Assembly: GCF_016735675.1 (NCBI RefSeq) | Contig: NZ_JAERSG010000003.1 | Coordinates: forward strand, 652,103 to 716,102 | Reading direction: 5' to 3' | DNA from: Nocardioides baculatus | GTDB taxonomy: Bacteria; Actinomycetota; Actinomycetes; Propionibacteriales; Nocardioidaceae | Length of the DNA stretch: 64,000 bases | Shown here: piece after piece, positions 16,784-25,369 of the stretch | How the letters are laid out: every line of letters begins with the position of its first letter | Numbering within the stretch: the first letter of the stretch is position 1 | Made by a program: the position numbers and the translations under genes | Notes under the pieces: generated by a model | What the model was told of the DNA's origin: nothing | What the model saw: only the letters and a program-made list of their open reading frames with translations | Databases searched by the model: none

Positions 16784-18153
16784 CGACGCTCCGCGAGCCG
16801 TCCACCGACGAGCACGTCCGGCCGCGTGCGCCCCGCACGGCCGACGCCACCACCCTCATCGCCCTCTTCGTCGTCCTCCAGTTCGGCCTGCCCGCGACGC
16901 TGGTGCTCGACCACCTGCCGATGGCGTTGCGGGCCTCGACCATCGTGGCGCTCGGCCTCGGCGTGCTGTGGTTCTGCACGCAGATGACCACCACGCTCGG
17001 CGCGGCGAAGGGCAGCAACCCCGTCCGGACCGCCGTCTTCGTCTACGCCTGCGTGGTGCTGGCCGTCTACGGCAAGTCGAGCTTCACCTACCTCGACGGG
17101 GACGAACGGGCGAGCGGCGACCACGCGATGGTCATCGTGCTGTCGATGATCTGCCTGGCCCTGGCGATCTGCGACGGCGTCCGCAGCCGGGAGCGGATCG
17201 GCTTCCTGCTGCGCGTGATGGTCGTCGGAGCCTGCTGGGTCTCGTTCGTCGGGATCGTGCAGTACCTGTTCCTCTTCGACATCACCGGCTACCTCCAGCT
17301 CCCCGGCATGCAGTTCGGTGAGCGCTACGACCTCGTGCTGGTGCGCGAGGGCCTGCCGCGGGTGTCGGGCACGACCCAGCACCCCATCGAGTTCGGGGTC
17401 TTCAGCGCGATGATGCTGCCGCTCGCGCTGCACGTCGCGTTCACCGAGACGCGCGGGCGCCGGTGGCGCGGCGCCTGGTGGGGCTGCGTCGCCCTGATCG
17501 CGACCGGCCTGATGTTCTCCGCCTCCCGCTCGGCGATCCTGGCGCTCGCCTGCACCGGCATCGTGCTGTCCTTCGGGTGGACGGCACGTCGACGTCTGTG
17601 GACGGTCGCGGCAGGGCTGGTGTTCCTCGTCTTCATCAAGCTGATCTCCCCCGGCCTGCTCGGCGCGCTCGTCAGCCTGTTCCGCAACGCGGGCAACGAC
17701 GACAGCGTGCGCTACCGCACCCACGACTACGACACGGCGCGCGAGGCGATCTCCGCCAATCCGCTGCTGGGTCGCGGCATCGGGACCTGGTACTCCCCCA
17801 AGCGGGTCGTCTTCGACAACCAGTACCTGCTCACCCTCGTCGACAGCGGCATCATCGGGCTGGCGGCCGTGCTCGGCATGGTGTTCGCCGCGATGTACTG
17901 CGTCCGGCGGGTCGTCGTGCTGAGCCGGGTGTCGCCCGCACCGGTGGGCACCACGAGCCGCGACCGCGACCTCGCGCTGTCCCTCGGTGCCTCCCTGGCC
18001 GCCATCCTCCCGACCTACGCCACCTTCGACTTCGCGGCCTTCTCGACCGTCAACTCGCTGATGTACCTCGTGGTGGGCGTGTCGGGGGCGCTGCTGAGGG
18101 TGGTCGCGACCGAGGTCGCGGGCGACCCCGTCGACGAGCACGCGGTCGGCTGA
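16780..18153 (+). CDS. O-antigen ligase/polymerase-like (Wzy-type) membrane protein
   Basis: A 457-residue protein with about 10-11 membrane helices. The large loop before the last third holds GTTQHPIEFGVFSAMMLP and SASRSAILALA, and is followed by NPLLGRGIGTWYSPK and DNQYLLTLVDSGIIGL, the pattern of the Wzy_C/WaaL family that polymerises or ligates undecaprenyl-linked glycans on the outer face of the membrane. With a Wzx flippase and Wzz-like proteins beside it, polymerase is the better reading. It lies between Wzz-like paralogues 2 and 3, which is an unusual sandwich. Confidence 0.85.
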   Translation: MTTLREPSTDEHVRPRAPRTADATTLIALFVVLQFGLPATLVLDHLPMALRASTIVALGLGVLWFCTQMTTTLGAAKGSNPVRTAVFVYACVVLAVYGKSSFTYLDGDERASGDHAMVIVLSMICLALAICDGVRSRERIGFLLRVMVVGACWVSFVGIVQYLFLFDITGYLQLPGMQFGERYDLVLVREGLPRVSGTTQHPIEFGVFSAMMLPLALHVAFTETRGRRWRGAWWGCVALIATGLMFSASRSAILALACTGIVLSFGWTARRRLWTVAAGLVFLVFIKLISPGLLGALVSLFRNAGNDDSVRYRTHDYDTAREAISANPLLGRGIGTWYSPKRVVFDNQYLLTLVDSGIIGLAAVLGMVFAAMYCVRRVVVLSRVSPAPVGTTSRDRDLALSLGASLAAILPTYATFDFAAFSTVNSLMYLVVGVSGALLRVVATEVAGDPVDEHAVG

Positions 18154-18173
18154 GGCCGGGAGGGAGGAGACCG

Positions 18174-18935
18174 ATGGACGTCTGGAACGCCGTCGCCGTG
18201 CTCGTCAGGCGCTGGTACGTCGCGGTGCCGGTGCTCGTCCTCGGCCTGGGACTGGCCGGCGTCGCCTGGGCGACCGTCCCCGTGCAGTACGAGTCCCGCG
18301 CGGTGCTCGCCCTCACGACCCCGCGCGACGGCGGGACCCAGACGGCGCTCCTGCACAAGGGGTGGGTGTCCAACCCGCTGGCCAACTTCGACCGCACCCT
18401 CAACCTCACTGCCGGCATCGTCATCCGCGAGATCAACACGGCCTCGACGGCCGAGCGACTGGGGGTCACCGCTGGCGGCCCGACGACCTACGAGGTGGGC
18501 AACGGCAGTGCCACGCCGCAGGCGTTCGGCAACGGACCGTTCATCTTCGTCCGCGGCCTGGGGGCGACGCCCGGGGACGCCGAGGACATCGCCCGGCGGG
18601 TCTCGGAGGCTGCCCGGACCGTGCTCGCCGACCGGCAGACCGAGCTCCAGGCGCCGTTGCGCACGCAGATCGAGGTGCACCTCGTCCTGGCCCCGACGCG
18701 CGCGGAAGCGCTGTCCGACGGGCCGCTCCGCGCCGCAGCCCTCGGCGGCGCGCTCGCGGTGCTGGCCAGCCTCGCCGCCGCCTACGGCTTCGAGAGCTTC
18801 GCGCTGAGCCGCGGCGCCTGGGGCAGCGAGGTGACCCGCCGCGACGGCAGGAGCAGTGCGGCGCAGGCGGGCCGGGCCGTGGCGACACCGGCGAGGGAGC
18901 GGATCGAGAGGCCGGCCACGAGCGCGAGCCGGTAG
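18174..18935 (+). CDS. Wzz/CpsC-like chain-length determinant, paralogue 3
   Basis: A 253-residue protein with helices at about residues 17-35 and 185-204 and the shared NPLANFDRTLNLTAGIVIREIN signature. The ATG follows a strong GGGAGGGAGGAGA site 20 bp after the polymerase stop. The C-terminal 50 residues are a basic, low-complexity tail whose coding region overlaps the convergent glycosyltransferase gene by 154 bp, so that tail is constrained by the opposite strand and may not be functional. It lacks a kinase domain, as do the other two paralogues. Confidence 0.8.
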   Translation: MDVWNAVAVLVRRWYVAVPVLVLGLGLAGVAWATVPVQYESRAVLALTTPRDGGTQTALLHKGWVSNPLANFDRTLNLTAGIVIREINTASTAERLGVTAGGPTTYEVGNGSATPQAFGNGPFIFVRGLGATPGDAEDIARRVSEAARTVLADRQTELQAPLRTQIEVHLVLAPTRAEALSDGPLRAAALGGALAVLASLAAAYGFESFALSRGAWGSEVTRRDGRSSAAQAGRAVATPARERIERPATSASR

Positions 18936-19759
18936 GCGAGACCTCGGACCACGCCGTGCCGACGCTGGAACAGGGTGACCTTGTTGACCGACAGCAGGGC
19001 GGCCATGTCCGGGCGGACGTCGTAGTCACCGCCCCGGTGCTCGATCACCGCGTGCGGTTCGTACCACGTGGTCCATCCCAGGTCGGCGGCGCGCAGCAGG
19101 TACTCGGTCTCCTCGCTGTAGAGGAGGAACGCCTCGTCCCACGGGCCGGCTGCCTCGACCAGTCGCCACGACACGAGCAGGGCCGCACCGGTGACCCAGC
19201 TGGCGCGGGCCGCGCGTCGGTGCGGCGCCTCGCGGAACACCATCTCGCCCACGCCGAGGCGGTCGGCGAGGTGGCCACCGAGCAGCGACTCCACGACGGC
19301 GCCGGTGAGGCTGGGGCGGCGCCGCAGCGTCGGCTGGAGCGAGCCGTCGAGGTTGACCAGCCGGGGGGCCACGACCCCGACGCCGGGACGTACGAGCCCG
19401 CGGGCCAGCGTCTCGAGGGCTCCCGGCAGCAGGCGGCAGTCGGGGTTGAGCACCAGCACGGCGTCCGGGTGGGGTGCGGACAGGGCGGCCACTCCCGCGT
19501 TGATGCCCGCCGCGTAGCCCAGGTTGGCGCCGAGGCGGACGACCCGCACCGGGAGGTCCGCGATGCCGTCCGCGAGCGCGAGGGTCTCGTCCCGCGAGTC
19601 GTTGTCGACGACCACCACCTCGGTCAGGACGACCTCGGCGGCACCCGCGTGACGGACCGAGGCCAGGCAGGACTCCAGCACGTCGGCGCTGTTGTAGGTC
19701 ACGACCACGACCGCCACCCGCGGTCGTACGCCGGTCCCGGGAACCGACACCTCGCTCAC
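18782..19759 (-). CDS. Glycosyltransferase family 2 (rhamnosyltransferase-like)
   Basis: A 325-residue GT-A enzyme. The N-terminus reads [21 protein letters not shown], then [21 protein letters not shown], and the donor-site motif [13 protein letters not shown]. The middle part [41 protein letters not shown] is split here by the usual catalytic EE/D region of the family. The GTG at 19759 overlaps the stop of the epimerase gene by 3 bp, a GTGA junction. The 3' end overlaps Wzz paralogue 3 by 154 bp. It probably adds a deoxyhexose or similar sugar to the repeat unit. Confidence 0.87.
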   Translation of the reverse strand: MSEVSVPGTGVRPRVAVVVVTYNSADVLESCLASVRHAGAAEVVLTEVVVVDNDSRDETLALADGIADLPVRVVRLGANLGYAAGINAGVAALSAPHPDAVLVLNPDCRLLPGALETLARGLVRPGVGVVAPRLVNLDGSLQPTLRRRPSLTGAVVESLLGGHLADRLGVGEMVFREAPHRRAARASWVTGAALLVSWRLVEAAGPWDEAFLLYSEETEYLLRAADLGWTTWYEPHAVIEHRGGDYDVRPDMAALLSVNKVTLFQRRHGVVRGLAYRLALVAGLSIRSLAGVATARPACAALLLPSRRVTSLPQAPRLSAKLSKP

Positions 19760-20793
19760 GCCGATCGAGGCACCAGGTCGCGGACACGCAGCAGGTCGTC
19801 GAGGGTCCCGTCGCCCAGCTGCCGCTGGATCTGCACCAGCCGGACGAAGGTCCGCTCGAACTGCTCGCGGGTCAGCGCGTGGCGCTCCATGTCGTCGGCC
19901 AGCTGCCGGATCCCGGTCGTGACCGTCCACGACGGGGCGAACTGCGGGAGCAGCCTGCCGATCTTGGCGAAGTCGACCCGGTAGTCGCGGGTGTCCGCGG
20001 ACGAGCCGGCGGCGAAGGTCACCGGAGCCCCGGTGTGCTCGGCGACCGCCTCGGCGATCGTCCGCACCTGCACGACGTCCTCGTCGCGACCGACGTTGAA
20101 CGCCTGGTCGTGCACGGTCTCGCGGTCGGCCTCGAGGACGGCCAGGAAGGCGCGCGCGATGTCCTCGACGTGCACGAGCGGTCGCCACGCCGTGCCGTCG
20201 CTCTGGAGCCGGACCTCGCCGGTGGTGTGGGCCGCACCGGTCAGGTTGTTGACCACGATGTCGGCCCGCAGGCGCGGGCTGGACCCGTACGCCGTGGCGT
20301 TGCGCAGGTAGGTCGGGCTGAAGCTGTCGTCGGCGAGCGGGCGGATGAGCTCCTCGGCGAGCACCTTGCTCTCGCCGTAGGGCGTGACCGGGTTGAACGA
20401 GCTCTCCTCGGTCACCGCCTCGTCCCCGGCCGCGCCGTAGAGGCTGCACGAGGACGAGAAGACGTAGCGACCCACACCGGCCTCGCGGGCGACGCGGGCG
20501 AGGTGCGCGGCCCCACGGGCGTTGACCGAGAACGTGGCGTCGGCGTTGAGGTACCCGACCGGGTCGTTGGAGACGGCGGCGAGGTTGACGACCGCGTCGA
20601 GGCCCTCGAGCTCCTCGGGGCGCTGGTCGCGGATGTCCCCCGTGCGCGAGTGGTAGCCGTCGACGGGTGGCCCGAAGTCGCAGCCGTCGTACCAGCCGGC
20701 GTCGAGGCCGACGACGTCGTGCCCCGCCTCGATCAGCAGGGGGACCAGCACGGCTCCGACGTAGCCCCGGTCGCCTGCCACCAGAATCCGCAT
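19756..20793 (-). CDS. NAD-dependent nucleotide-sugar epimerase/dehydratase
   Basis: A 345-residue extended short-chain dehydrogenase. The N-terminal dinucleotide site is atypical, GDRGYVG, followed by [13 protein letters not shown], the active-site SSSCSLYG and YGESK (YxxxK). Substrate-side elements include RNATAYG and [14 protein letters not shown]. The family interconverts or dehydrates nucleotide sugars. It may work with the cytidylyltransferase (28583) and C-methyltransferase (27330) of this island. The ATG follows GAGGGGGACAGGC. A TGTGAT hexamer at 20831-20826 would start a transcript about 60 bp from motif site 4. Confidence 0.87.
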   Translation of the reverse strand: MRILVAGDRGYVGAVLVPLLIEAGHDVVGLDAGWYDGCDFGPPVDGYHSRTGDIRDQRPEELEGLDAVVNLAAVSNDPVGYLNADATFSVNARGAAHLARVAREAGVGRYVFSSSCSLYGAAGDEAVTEESSFNPVTPYGESKVLAEELIRPLADDSFSPTYLRNATAYGSSPRLRADIVVNNLTGAAHTTGEVRLQSDGTAWRPLVHVEDIARAFLAVLEADRETVHDQAFNVGRDEDVVQVRTIAEAVAEHTGAPVTFAAGSSADTRDYRVDFAKIGRLLPQFAPSWTVTTGIRQLADDMERHALTREQFERTFVRLVQIQRQLGDGTLDDLLRVRDLVPRSA

Positions 20794-20825
20794 GCCTGTC
20801 CCCCTCGACGTCGATCGTTGGTCCG

Positions 20826-20915
20826 ATCACACCCGACCGAGCGGTCTGCCCACCCGCCGCCGGGGTCCGTTACCCCACTTTGGGGAGCCGGGTGGACGCG
20901 GTGCGCGGCCATAGT
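20826..20915. promoter_or_regulatory. Divergent promoter region with EPS-island motif (site 4)
   Basis: The motif TACCCCACTTTGGGGA lies at 20871-20886. On the minus strand TGTGAT (20831-20826) would start transcription near 20819, about 60 bp from the motif centre. On the plus strand CATAGT (20910-20915) is followed by 6 nt and the GTG at 20922, a leaderless arrangement about 43 bp from the motif centre. Confidence 0.55.
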
Positions 20916-20921
20916 GGGGAG

Positions 20922-21707
20922 GTGGACCTCCAGCTCGCGGGCCGGCGCGCGTTCGTCACCGGCGGCAGCCGAGGCATCGGGCTGGCCATCGCCCGGGCCC
21001 TGGCCCGCGAGGGCGCGGTCGTCTCCCTCGCCGCCCGCTCCCGGGAGGGCCTCGCCGAGGCCACCGACCGGATGGCGCGCGAGGGGCACGTGGTCCACGC
21101 CTACCCGGTCGACGTCACGGACCAGGCGGCGCTCGCGGACGTCGTCGCCCGGTGCGCCGAGGACCGCGGCGGGCTCGACCTGGTCGTCGCCAACGCCGGC
21201 GGGTCCCGCGGCGGCGGACTGCAGACGTCGACCCCGGAGGACTGGGTGCACACCCTCGGTCTCAACGTCGTCCACGCCGCGACCGCCATCCGCGCGGCGC
21301 TGCCGTGGCTGTCCGCCTCCGGTGAGGGTGCCGCACTGGTCATCGCCTCGGTCAGTGGCTGGAAGCCGCGGTCCGTGTCGTCGTACTCGGTCGCCAAGGC
21401 GGCCGAGATCCACCTCGCGCCGACCCTCGCGGCGGAGCTCGCCGCGGAGCGCGTCCGGGTCAACACGCTGAGCCCGGGCGCCGTCCTCGTCGAGGGCGGC
21501 CGCTGGCAGCGGACCCGGGACGCCGATCCCGAGGCGCACGAGCGCTTCGTCGCCGACAACCTCCCTGGCGGCCGCATGGTCACCCTGGACGAGGTGGCCG
21601 ACGCCGCCTGCTTCCTGCTCAGCCCACGCGCCTCGGGCATCAACGGCGCCCACGTCCCCGTCGACCGCGCGCAGGACCGCTCGACCGACAGGCCGGTCTT
21701 CCCCTGA
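20922..21707 (+). CDS. Short-chain dehydrogenase/reductase
   Basis: A 261-residue classical SDR. It has the cofactor motif TGGSRGIG, NAGG in place of the usual NAG motif, the catalytic serine in SVSG, and YSVAK (YxxxK), plus the typical RVNTLSPGAV strand. These enzymes reduce or oxidise a keto or hydroxyl group with NAD(P). Substrate is unknown; a keto-sugar or a small-molecule EPS substituent are both plausible. The GTG at 20922 was chosen because it lies 6 nt after a -10 (CATAGT) and gives MDLQLAGRRAFVTGG, the normal family start. Confidence 0.85.
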   Translation: MDLQLAGRRAFVTGGSRGIGLAIARALAREGAVVSLAARSREGLAEATDRMAREGHVVHAYPVDVTDQAALADVVARCAEDRGGLDLVVANAGGSRGGGLQTSTPEDWVHTLGLNVVHAATAIRAALPWLSASGEGAALVIASVSGWKPRSVSSYSVAKAAEIHLAPTLAAELAAERVRVNTLSPGAVLVEGGRWQRTRDADPEAHERFVADNLPGGRMVTLDEVADAACFLLSPRASGINGAHVPVDRAQDRSTDRPVFP

Positions 21708-21720
21708 CGCCGGGCGGCCT

Positions 21721-21737
21721 CCCCAATTCTGGGGTGA
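21721..21737 (+). promoter_or_regulatory. EPS-island motif, site 5
   Basis: CCCCAATTCTGGGGTGA lies 13 bp after the SDR stop codon. A GACACT hexamer at 21776-21781 would start transcription near 21788, about 59 bp from the motif centre, ahead of the gene at 21810. Confidence 0.5.
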
Positions 21738-21809
21738 AGCGCGACCTCCCCGGATCGGCCCGTCGCGGGCGTGCCGACACTGGGACGACCCGAAGTGGGG
21801 GTGCACCCG

Positions 21810-22739
21810 ATGTCGACCATGGCGGTCCTGACGCCGTCGTTCCGCGACGACGTCGACCTCTACCGCGAGCTCCACGCCTCGGTGCTCCGGTGCACGCCGG
21901 ACGACGTCGTGCACCACGTCGTCGTGCCGCACAGGGACGCGGACCTGTTCGCGGCGCCCGACGATCCGCGGCTGCGCGTCGTGACCACGCGCACCCTGCT
22001 CCCGCGGCGCTTCGTGTCGACGTACGCCGGTGTGCGCGCCGTGCGTCGCCTGCCCGGTCTGGGCCGCGCGCTGCCCGGTGTGCAGGCGGTCAACCTCCGT
22101 CATCCGTGGCCGCCGGTCCGGGGCTGGGTGATGCAGCAGGTGCTCAAGCTCGAGCTCGTCTCCCGGCTCGACGTCGACGTGGTGCTGGTGGTCGACTCCG
22201 ACGTCCGGCTGATCAGGCCGACGCGGGCCGACGACTTCGTGCGCGACGGCTCCGTCCGCTTCTACTGCGGCGCGGAGGCGATCACCACCGACATGGCGCG
22301 CCACCTCGCCTGGCAGCGCGTGTCGCGACGGCTGCTGGGGCTGCCTCCCGGGCCACCGGACCACCGCGACTACATCGCGCCCTTCATCGCGTGGGACCCC
22401 GCCGTCGTCCGCGGCCTCCAGCGTCGCATCGAGGCAGCGACGGGGTTGCCGTGGATCGACGCCGTCGCCCGCGAGCTGCACGTCTCCGAGTTCATGCTCT
22501 ACGGCTGCTTCGTGGAGAACCTCGGCCCGGAGACCGACCGGGCCTTCACCTCGTCCGACTCCCGCTGCCGGTCGTGGTGGGAGACCTGGCCGCTCGACGA
22601 GGAGCGCGCCCGCGACTTCGTCGACTCCATCGGGCCGAGCGACCTCGCGGTGCACGTGCAGTCGGCCTCGCACACCTCCGACGAGGTCCGCGCCTGGGTG
22701 ATGGAGTCGGCGGACCGTCGCGCCCGCGCGGACGCCTGA
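21810..22739 (+). CDS. Putative glycosyltransferase (DUF6492-like)
   Basis: A 309-residue protein. It begins MAVLTPSFRDDVDLYREL, holds an acidic VLVVDSDVRLIRP motif that resembles a GT-A DXD metal/donor site, and a YIAPFIAWDP segment, features I associate with the DUF6492 family found in polysaccharide loci. No membrane segment or signal peptide is seen. ATG at 21810 and ATG at 21819 are both possible; the former is used. It is probably a transferase of the EPS pathway, but donor and acceptor are unknown. Confidence 0.7.
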   Translation: MSTMAVLTPSFRDDVDLYRELHASVLRCTPDDVVHHVVVPHRDADLFAAPDDPRLRVVTTRTLLPRRFVSTYAGVRAVRRLPGLGRALPGVQAVNLRHPWPPVRGWVMQQVLKLELVSRLDVDVVLVVDSDVRLIRPTRADDFVRDGSVRFYCGAEAITTDMARHLAWQRVSRRLLGLPPGPPDHRDYIAPFIAWDPAVVRGLQRRIEAATGLPWIDAVARELHVSEFMLYGCFVENLGPETDRAFTSSDSRCRSWWETWPLDEERARDFVDSIGPSDLAVHVQSASHTSDEVRAWVMESADRRARADA

Positions 22740-22755
22740 TCCCCCCCGGACGCGC

Positions 22756-23955
22756 TCAGTCCGCGGTGCCGTCGGCGAGCCGCGCGAGGTCCGCGGCCCG
22801 CTCCGACCACGAGCAGTCGGTCACGGAGGCGCGCAGGGCCGCGCCGTCGCGACGCGCCTCGAGGGCCTGCCGGGCGAGCTCGGGGAACCGCTCCCGGTCG
22901 GCGGCGACGGTGATGCGGTCGCGGTAGGCCTCCACCTCGGGGTAGGACGTGCTCACCACGTGCAGGCCGAGCGCGAGGTACTCCTTGAGCTTCACCGGGT
23001 TGGCGAACCGGATCCACTCGTTGTCGAGCCACGGCATCAGGGCGACGTCGAAGCCCCGGCCGAGCGACGGGATCTCCGCGTAGGGCCGGTAGCCGAGCCA
23101 GCGCACGTTGGGCAGGGCCGTCAGTGGCGCCATGTCGCACGTCGCGTCGCCCACCAGCACCACGCTGACGTCCGGGTTCTCCGCGGCCGTACGACGCAGC
23201 AGCTCCACGTCCACGACGTAGTCGTCGAGCCCGCCGAAGAAGCCCAGCACCGGCGCGGGGACGTCCGCCAGCTCGGGGTGCACTCCCCCGTCGGGCGAGA
23301 AGTGCGTTAGGTCGACGCCGTGGTCGAGGAAGGCCCCGCGAGCCCCGACCACGTCGACGTCCAGCTTCATCAGCTCGTGGCTCACGTAGAGCACGCGGTC
23401 GCTGTGACGGAGCAGGGCGTCCTCCAGCCCCGACACCCAGGCGCCGTCCGCACCCGGGAACGCCGAGTGGAGGTCCGAGCGGTTGAAGATGAGCGAGGAG
23501 CGTCGCATCGACCGCGCGACGGGCCAGCCCGTGGGGATCGTGACGCCCACGTGCGGCGCCCGGCCGACGCCGACGAGCCGGGCGACGAGGCGGACCTGCT
23601 GACGGACCAGCCAGGCGTTGAACCGCGCCCCCGCCGTGTCGCCGTACAGCGGGAGCATGACGGGCGTCATCACGTGGAAGCCCGGAAGGTCGGGCACCGG
23701 TCGCCGGACGAGCTTGGCCATGCTGCGCAGCTTGCGGACGATGCGGCGGCCGGCGTGGCTGGTCGTGCCGGGTGTGGGCAGGCGCAGGCCGAGGCTGTTG
23801 ACCACCAGCACCGGGCGGTGCCGGGCCATCTCGCGCATCAGCTGGAAGTCCGAGTGGGCCTGGTTGTGGTACCACCAGTCCTGCGCGGCGAACCACACGA
23901 AGCCCGGCCGCTCCGACCGGCCGGGCCGCCGCCGGTCCCTGGCACGTCCGATCAC
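22756..23955 (-). CDS. Glycosyltransferase family 1/4-like
   Basis: A 399-residue protein. The N-terminal part contains FVWFAAQDWWYHNQAHSDF and LVVNSLGLRLP. The C-terminal GT-B donor domain has VLGFFGGLDDYVD, VVLVGDATCD, VRWLGYRPYAEIP and NPVKLKEYLALGLHVVST, typical of family 4-like enzymes. The GTG at 23955 follows AGGAGGGCCA on the minus strand. An upstream open frame to 24189 lies across the divergent promoter and was rejected. It is likely another EPS glycosyltransferase, placed alone on the minus strand between two plus-strand genes. Confidence 0.84.
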   Translation of the reverse strand: MIGRARDRRRPGRSERPGFVWFAAQDWWYHNQAHSDFQLMREMARHRPVLVVNSLGLRLPTPGTTSHAGRRIVRKLRSMAKLVRRPVPDLPGFHVMTPVMLPLYGDTAGARFNAWLVRQQVRLVARLVGVGRAPHVGVTIPTGWPVARSMRRSSLIFNRSDLHSAFPGADGAWVSGLEDALLRHSDRVLYVSHELMKLDVDVVGARGAFLDHGVDLTHFSPDGGVHPELADVPAPVLGFFGGLDDYVVDVELLRRTAAENPDVSVVLVGDATCDMAPLTALPNVRWLGYRPYAEIPSLGRGFDVALMPWLDNEWIRFANPVKLKEYLALGLHVVSTSYPEVEAYRDRITVAADRERFPELARQALEARRDGAALRASVTDCSWSERAADLARLADGTAD

Positions 23956-24023
23956 TGGCCCTCCTCTGCTCCGGACGATCGTGCCGGTGCGCGGCGGGCA
24001 CCCACGCACGGCGCGACCGCGCG

Positions 24024-24124
24024 TACCCAGTTCTCGGGACGTCCCGCGACGGCGTACCGAAATGTCGGTGTTCCGGACGACGTACGCGGCCCGCGCGCCG
24101 CCTGCACCCCCACCCTCAGGGGTA
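24024..24124. promoter_or_regulatory. Divergent promoter region with EPS-island motifs (sites 6a, 6b)
   Basis: Two motif copies, TACCCAGTTCTCGGGA (24024-24039) and TACCGAAATGTCGGTG (24055-24070), lie between the divergent genes starting at 23955 and 24161. A third, GC-centred, weaker version is at 24107-24124 (CCCCACCCTCAGGGGTA). A CACCCT or TAGGAC hexamer could serve as -10 for the plus-strand gene; neither is certain. Confidence 0.5.
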
Positions 24125-24160
24125 GGACGCGGTGGCAGCGTCCCATGGGAGGAGCAGGAC

Positions 24161-25369
24161 GTGACGAGCGTGAGCAGCGTCGCCGTCATCGGGGCGGGAC
24201 CCTACGGGTTGTCCCTCGGCGCGCATCTGCAGGCAACAGGGGCGGACTTCCGCATCTTCGGTCGACCGCTCGACACGTGGCGCACCGCGATGCCGCGGGG
24301 GATGCACCTCAAGTCGGACGGCTTCGCCTCCAACCTGTCGGCACCGGGAGCCGGGTCGACGCTGGCCGACTACTGCACCGACCGCGGCCTGCCCTACCAC
24401 CCGACCGACCTGCCGGTGCCGCTCGCGCGGTTCGTCGACTACGGCATGGACTTCCAGCGCCGCCACGTCCCCGACCTCGAGCAGACCGACGTGCGCACCG
24501 TCGAGCACGACGACCGGCGGTTCCGGATCTCGCTGGTCTCGGGCGAGGAGCTGGTGGCCAGGCGGGTCGTCGTCGCGACCGGCATCACCCACTTCGCCTC
24601 GATGCCCCGTCAGCTCGCCCACCTGCCGACCGATCTCGTGACGCACGCCAGCGCGCACCACGACCTCTCGCGCTTCGCCGGCCAGCGCGTCACCGTGGTC
24701 GGCGCCGGGGCGTCCGCCGTCGTGGTGGCGGTGAACCTCGCCCGTGCCGGCGCCCGGCCCACGCTCGTCGCCCGGTCACCGGTCGTGCGCTTCAGCGGCG
24801 CACCGGGTGGTCCGCGGTCCGTCGCGGCGCGCCTGCGCCAACCCGGCTCCGGGCTCGGTCCCGGCTGGCGGTCACGCGTGAGCTGCGACGCACCGGACCT
24901 GTTCCGCGTGATCCCCTCGCGCTGGCGACCCGAGATCGTGCGCCGCCATCTCGGCCCGAGCTCGGCCTGGCACCTGCGGGAGGACTTCGAGGCGACCGTC
25001 GACGTGCTGACCGGACGCGTCCTGCTCGACGCCGACGAGGTGGGCACCGGCGTACGGCTGGCCCTCAGCCGGCACCGGGACGACCCGTCCGGGTGCGGCA
25101 CCGTCGTGCACGCCGACCACGTCATCTGCGCCACGGGCTACCGCGCGGACGTGCACCGGCTGCCCTTCCTCGCGCCGGGCGTGCTCGCCGGCCTGCGCAC
25201 GGTCGGTGCCTCGCCGTCCCTGTCACGGTCCTTCGAGAGCTCGGTGCCGGGCCTCTACTTCCTGGGGCTCCCGGCAGCGGTGTCCTTCGGCCCGCTCATG
25301 CGGTTCATGTACGGCGACGCGTTCGCGTCGCGCCGACTCGTCCGCGCCCTGCGCGAGGCCGCACGGTGA
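24161..25369 (+). CDS. FAD-dependent oxidoreductase (flavin monooxygenase-like)
   Basis: A 402-residue flavoprotein with two dinucleotide sites: VAVIGAGPYGLSLGAHL at the N-terminus for FAD and VTVVGAGASAVVVAVNLA near residue 180 for NAD(P)H. An ATG motif (VVVATGI, later CATGYR) is typical of flavin-containing and N-hydroxylating monooxygenases. The GTG follows GGGAGGAGCAGGAC. The stop overlaps the start of the thioesterase/ATP-grasp fusion (GTGA). The pair may oxidise and then condense an amine or amino acid substrate. Hydroxylation of a carrier-bound or free amine is an inference; dehydrogenation is an alternative. Confidence 0.8.
   Translation: MTSVSSVAVIGAGPYGLSLGAHLQATGADFRIFGRPLDTWRTAMPRGMHLKSDGFASNLSAPGAGSTLADYCTDRGLPYHPTDLPVPLARFVDYGMDFQRRHVPDLEQTDVRTVEHDDRRFRISLVSGEELVARRVVVATGITHFASMPRQLAHLPTDLVTHASAHHDLSRFAGQRVTVVGAGASAVVVAVNLARAGARPTLVARSPVVRFSGAPGGPRSVAARLRQPGSGLGPGWRSRVSCDAPDLFRVIPSRWRPEIVRRHLGPSSAWHLREDFEATVDVLTGRVLLDADEVGTGVRLALSRHRDDPSGCGTVVHADHVICATGYRADVHRLPFLAPGVLAGLRTVGASPSLSRSFESSVPGLYFLGLPAAVSFGPLMRFMYGDAFASRRLVRALREAAR

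Noticed and set aside
23320..25365. A plus-strand open frame running into the thioesterase/ATP-grasp gene
   Set aside because: It is antisense to the glycosyltransferase and then out of frame with the FAD oxidoreductase. The GTGA overlap at 25366 gives a natural start.
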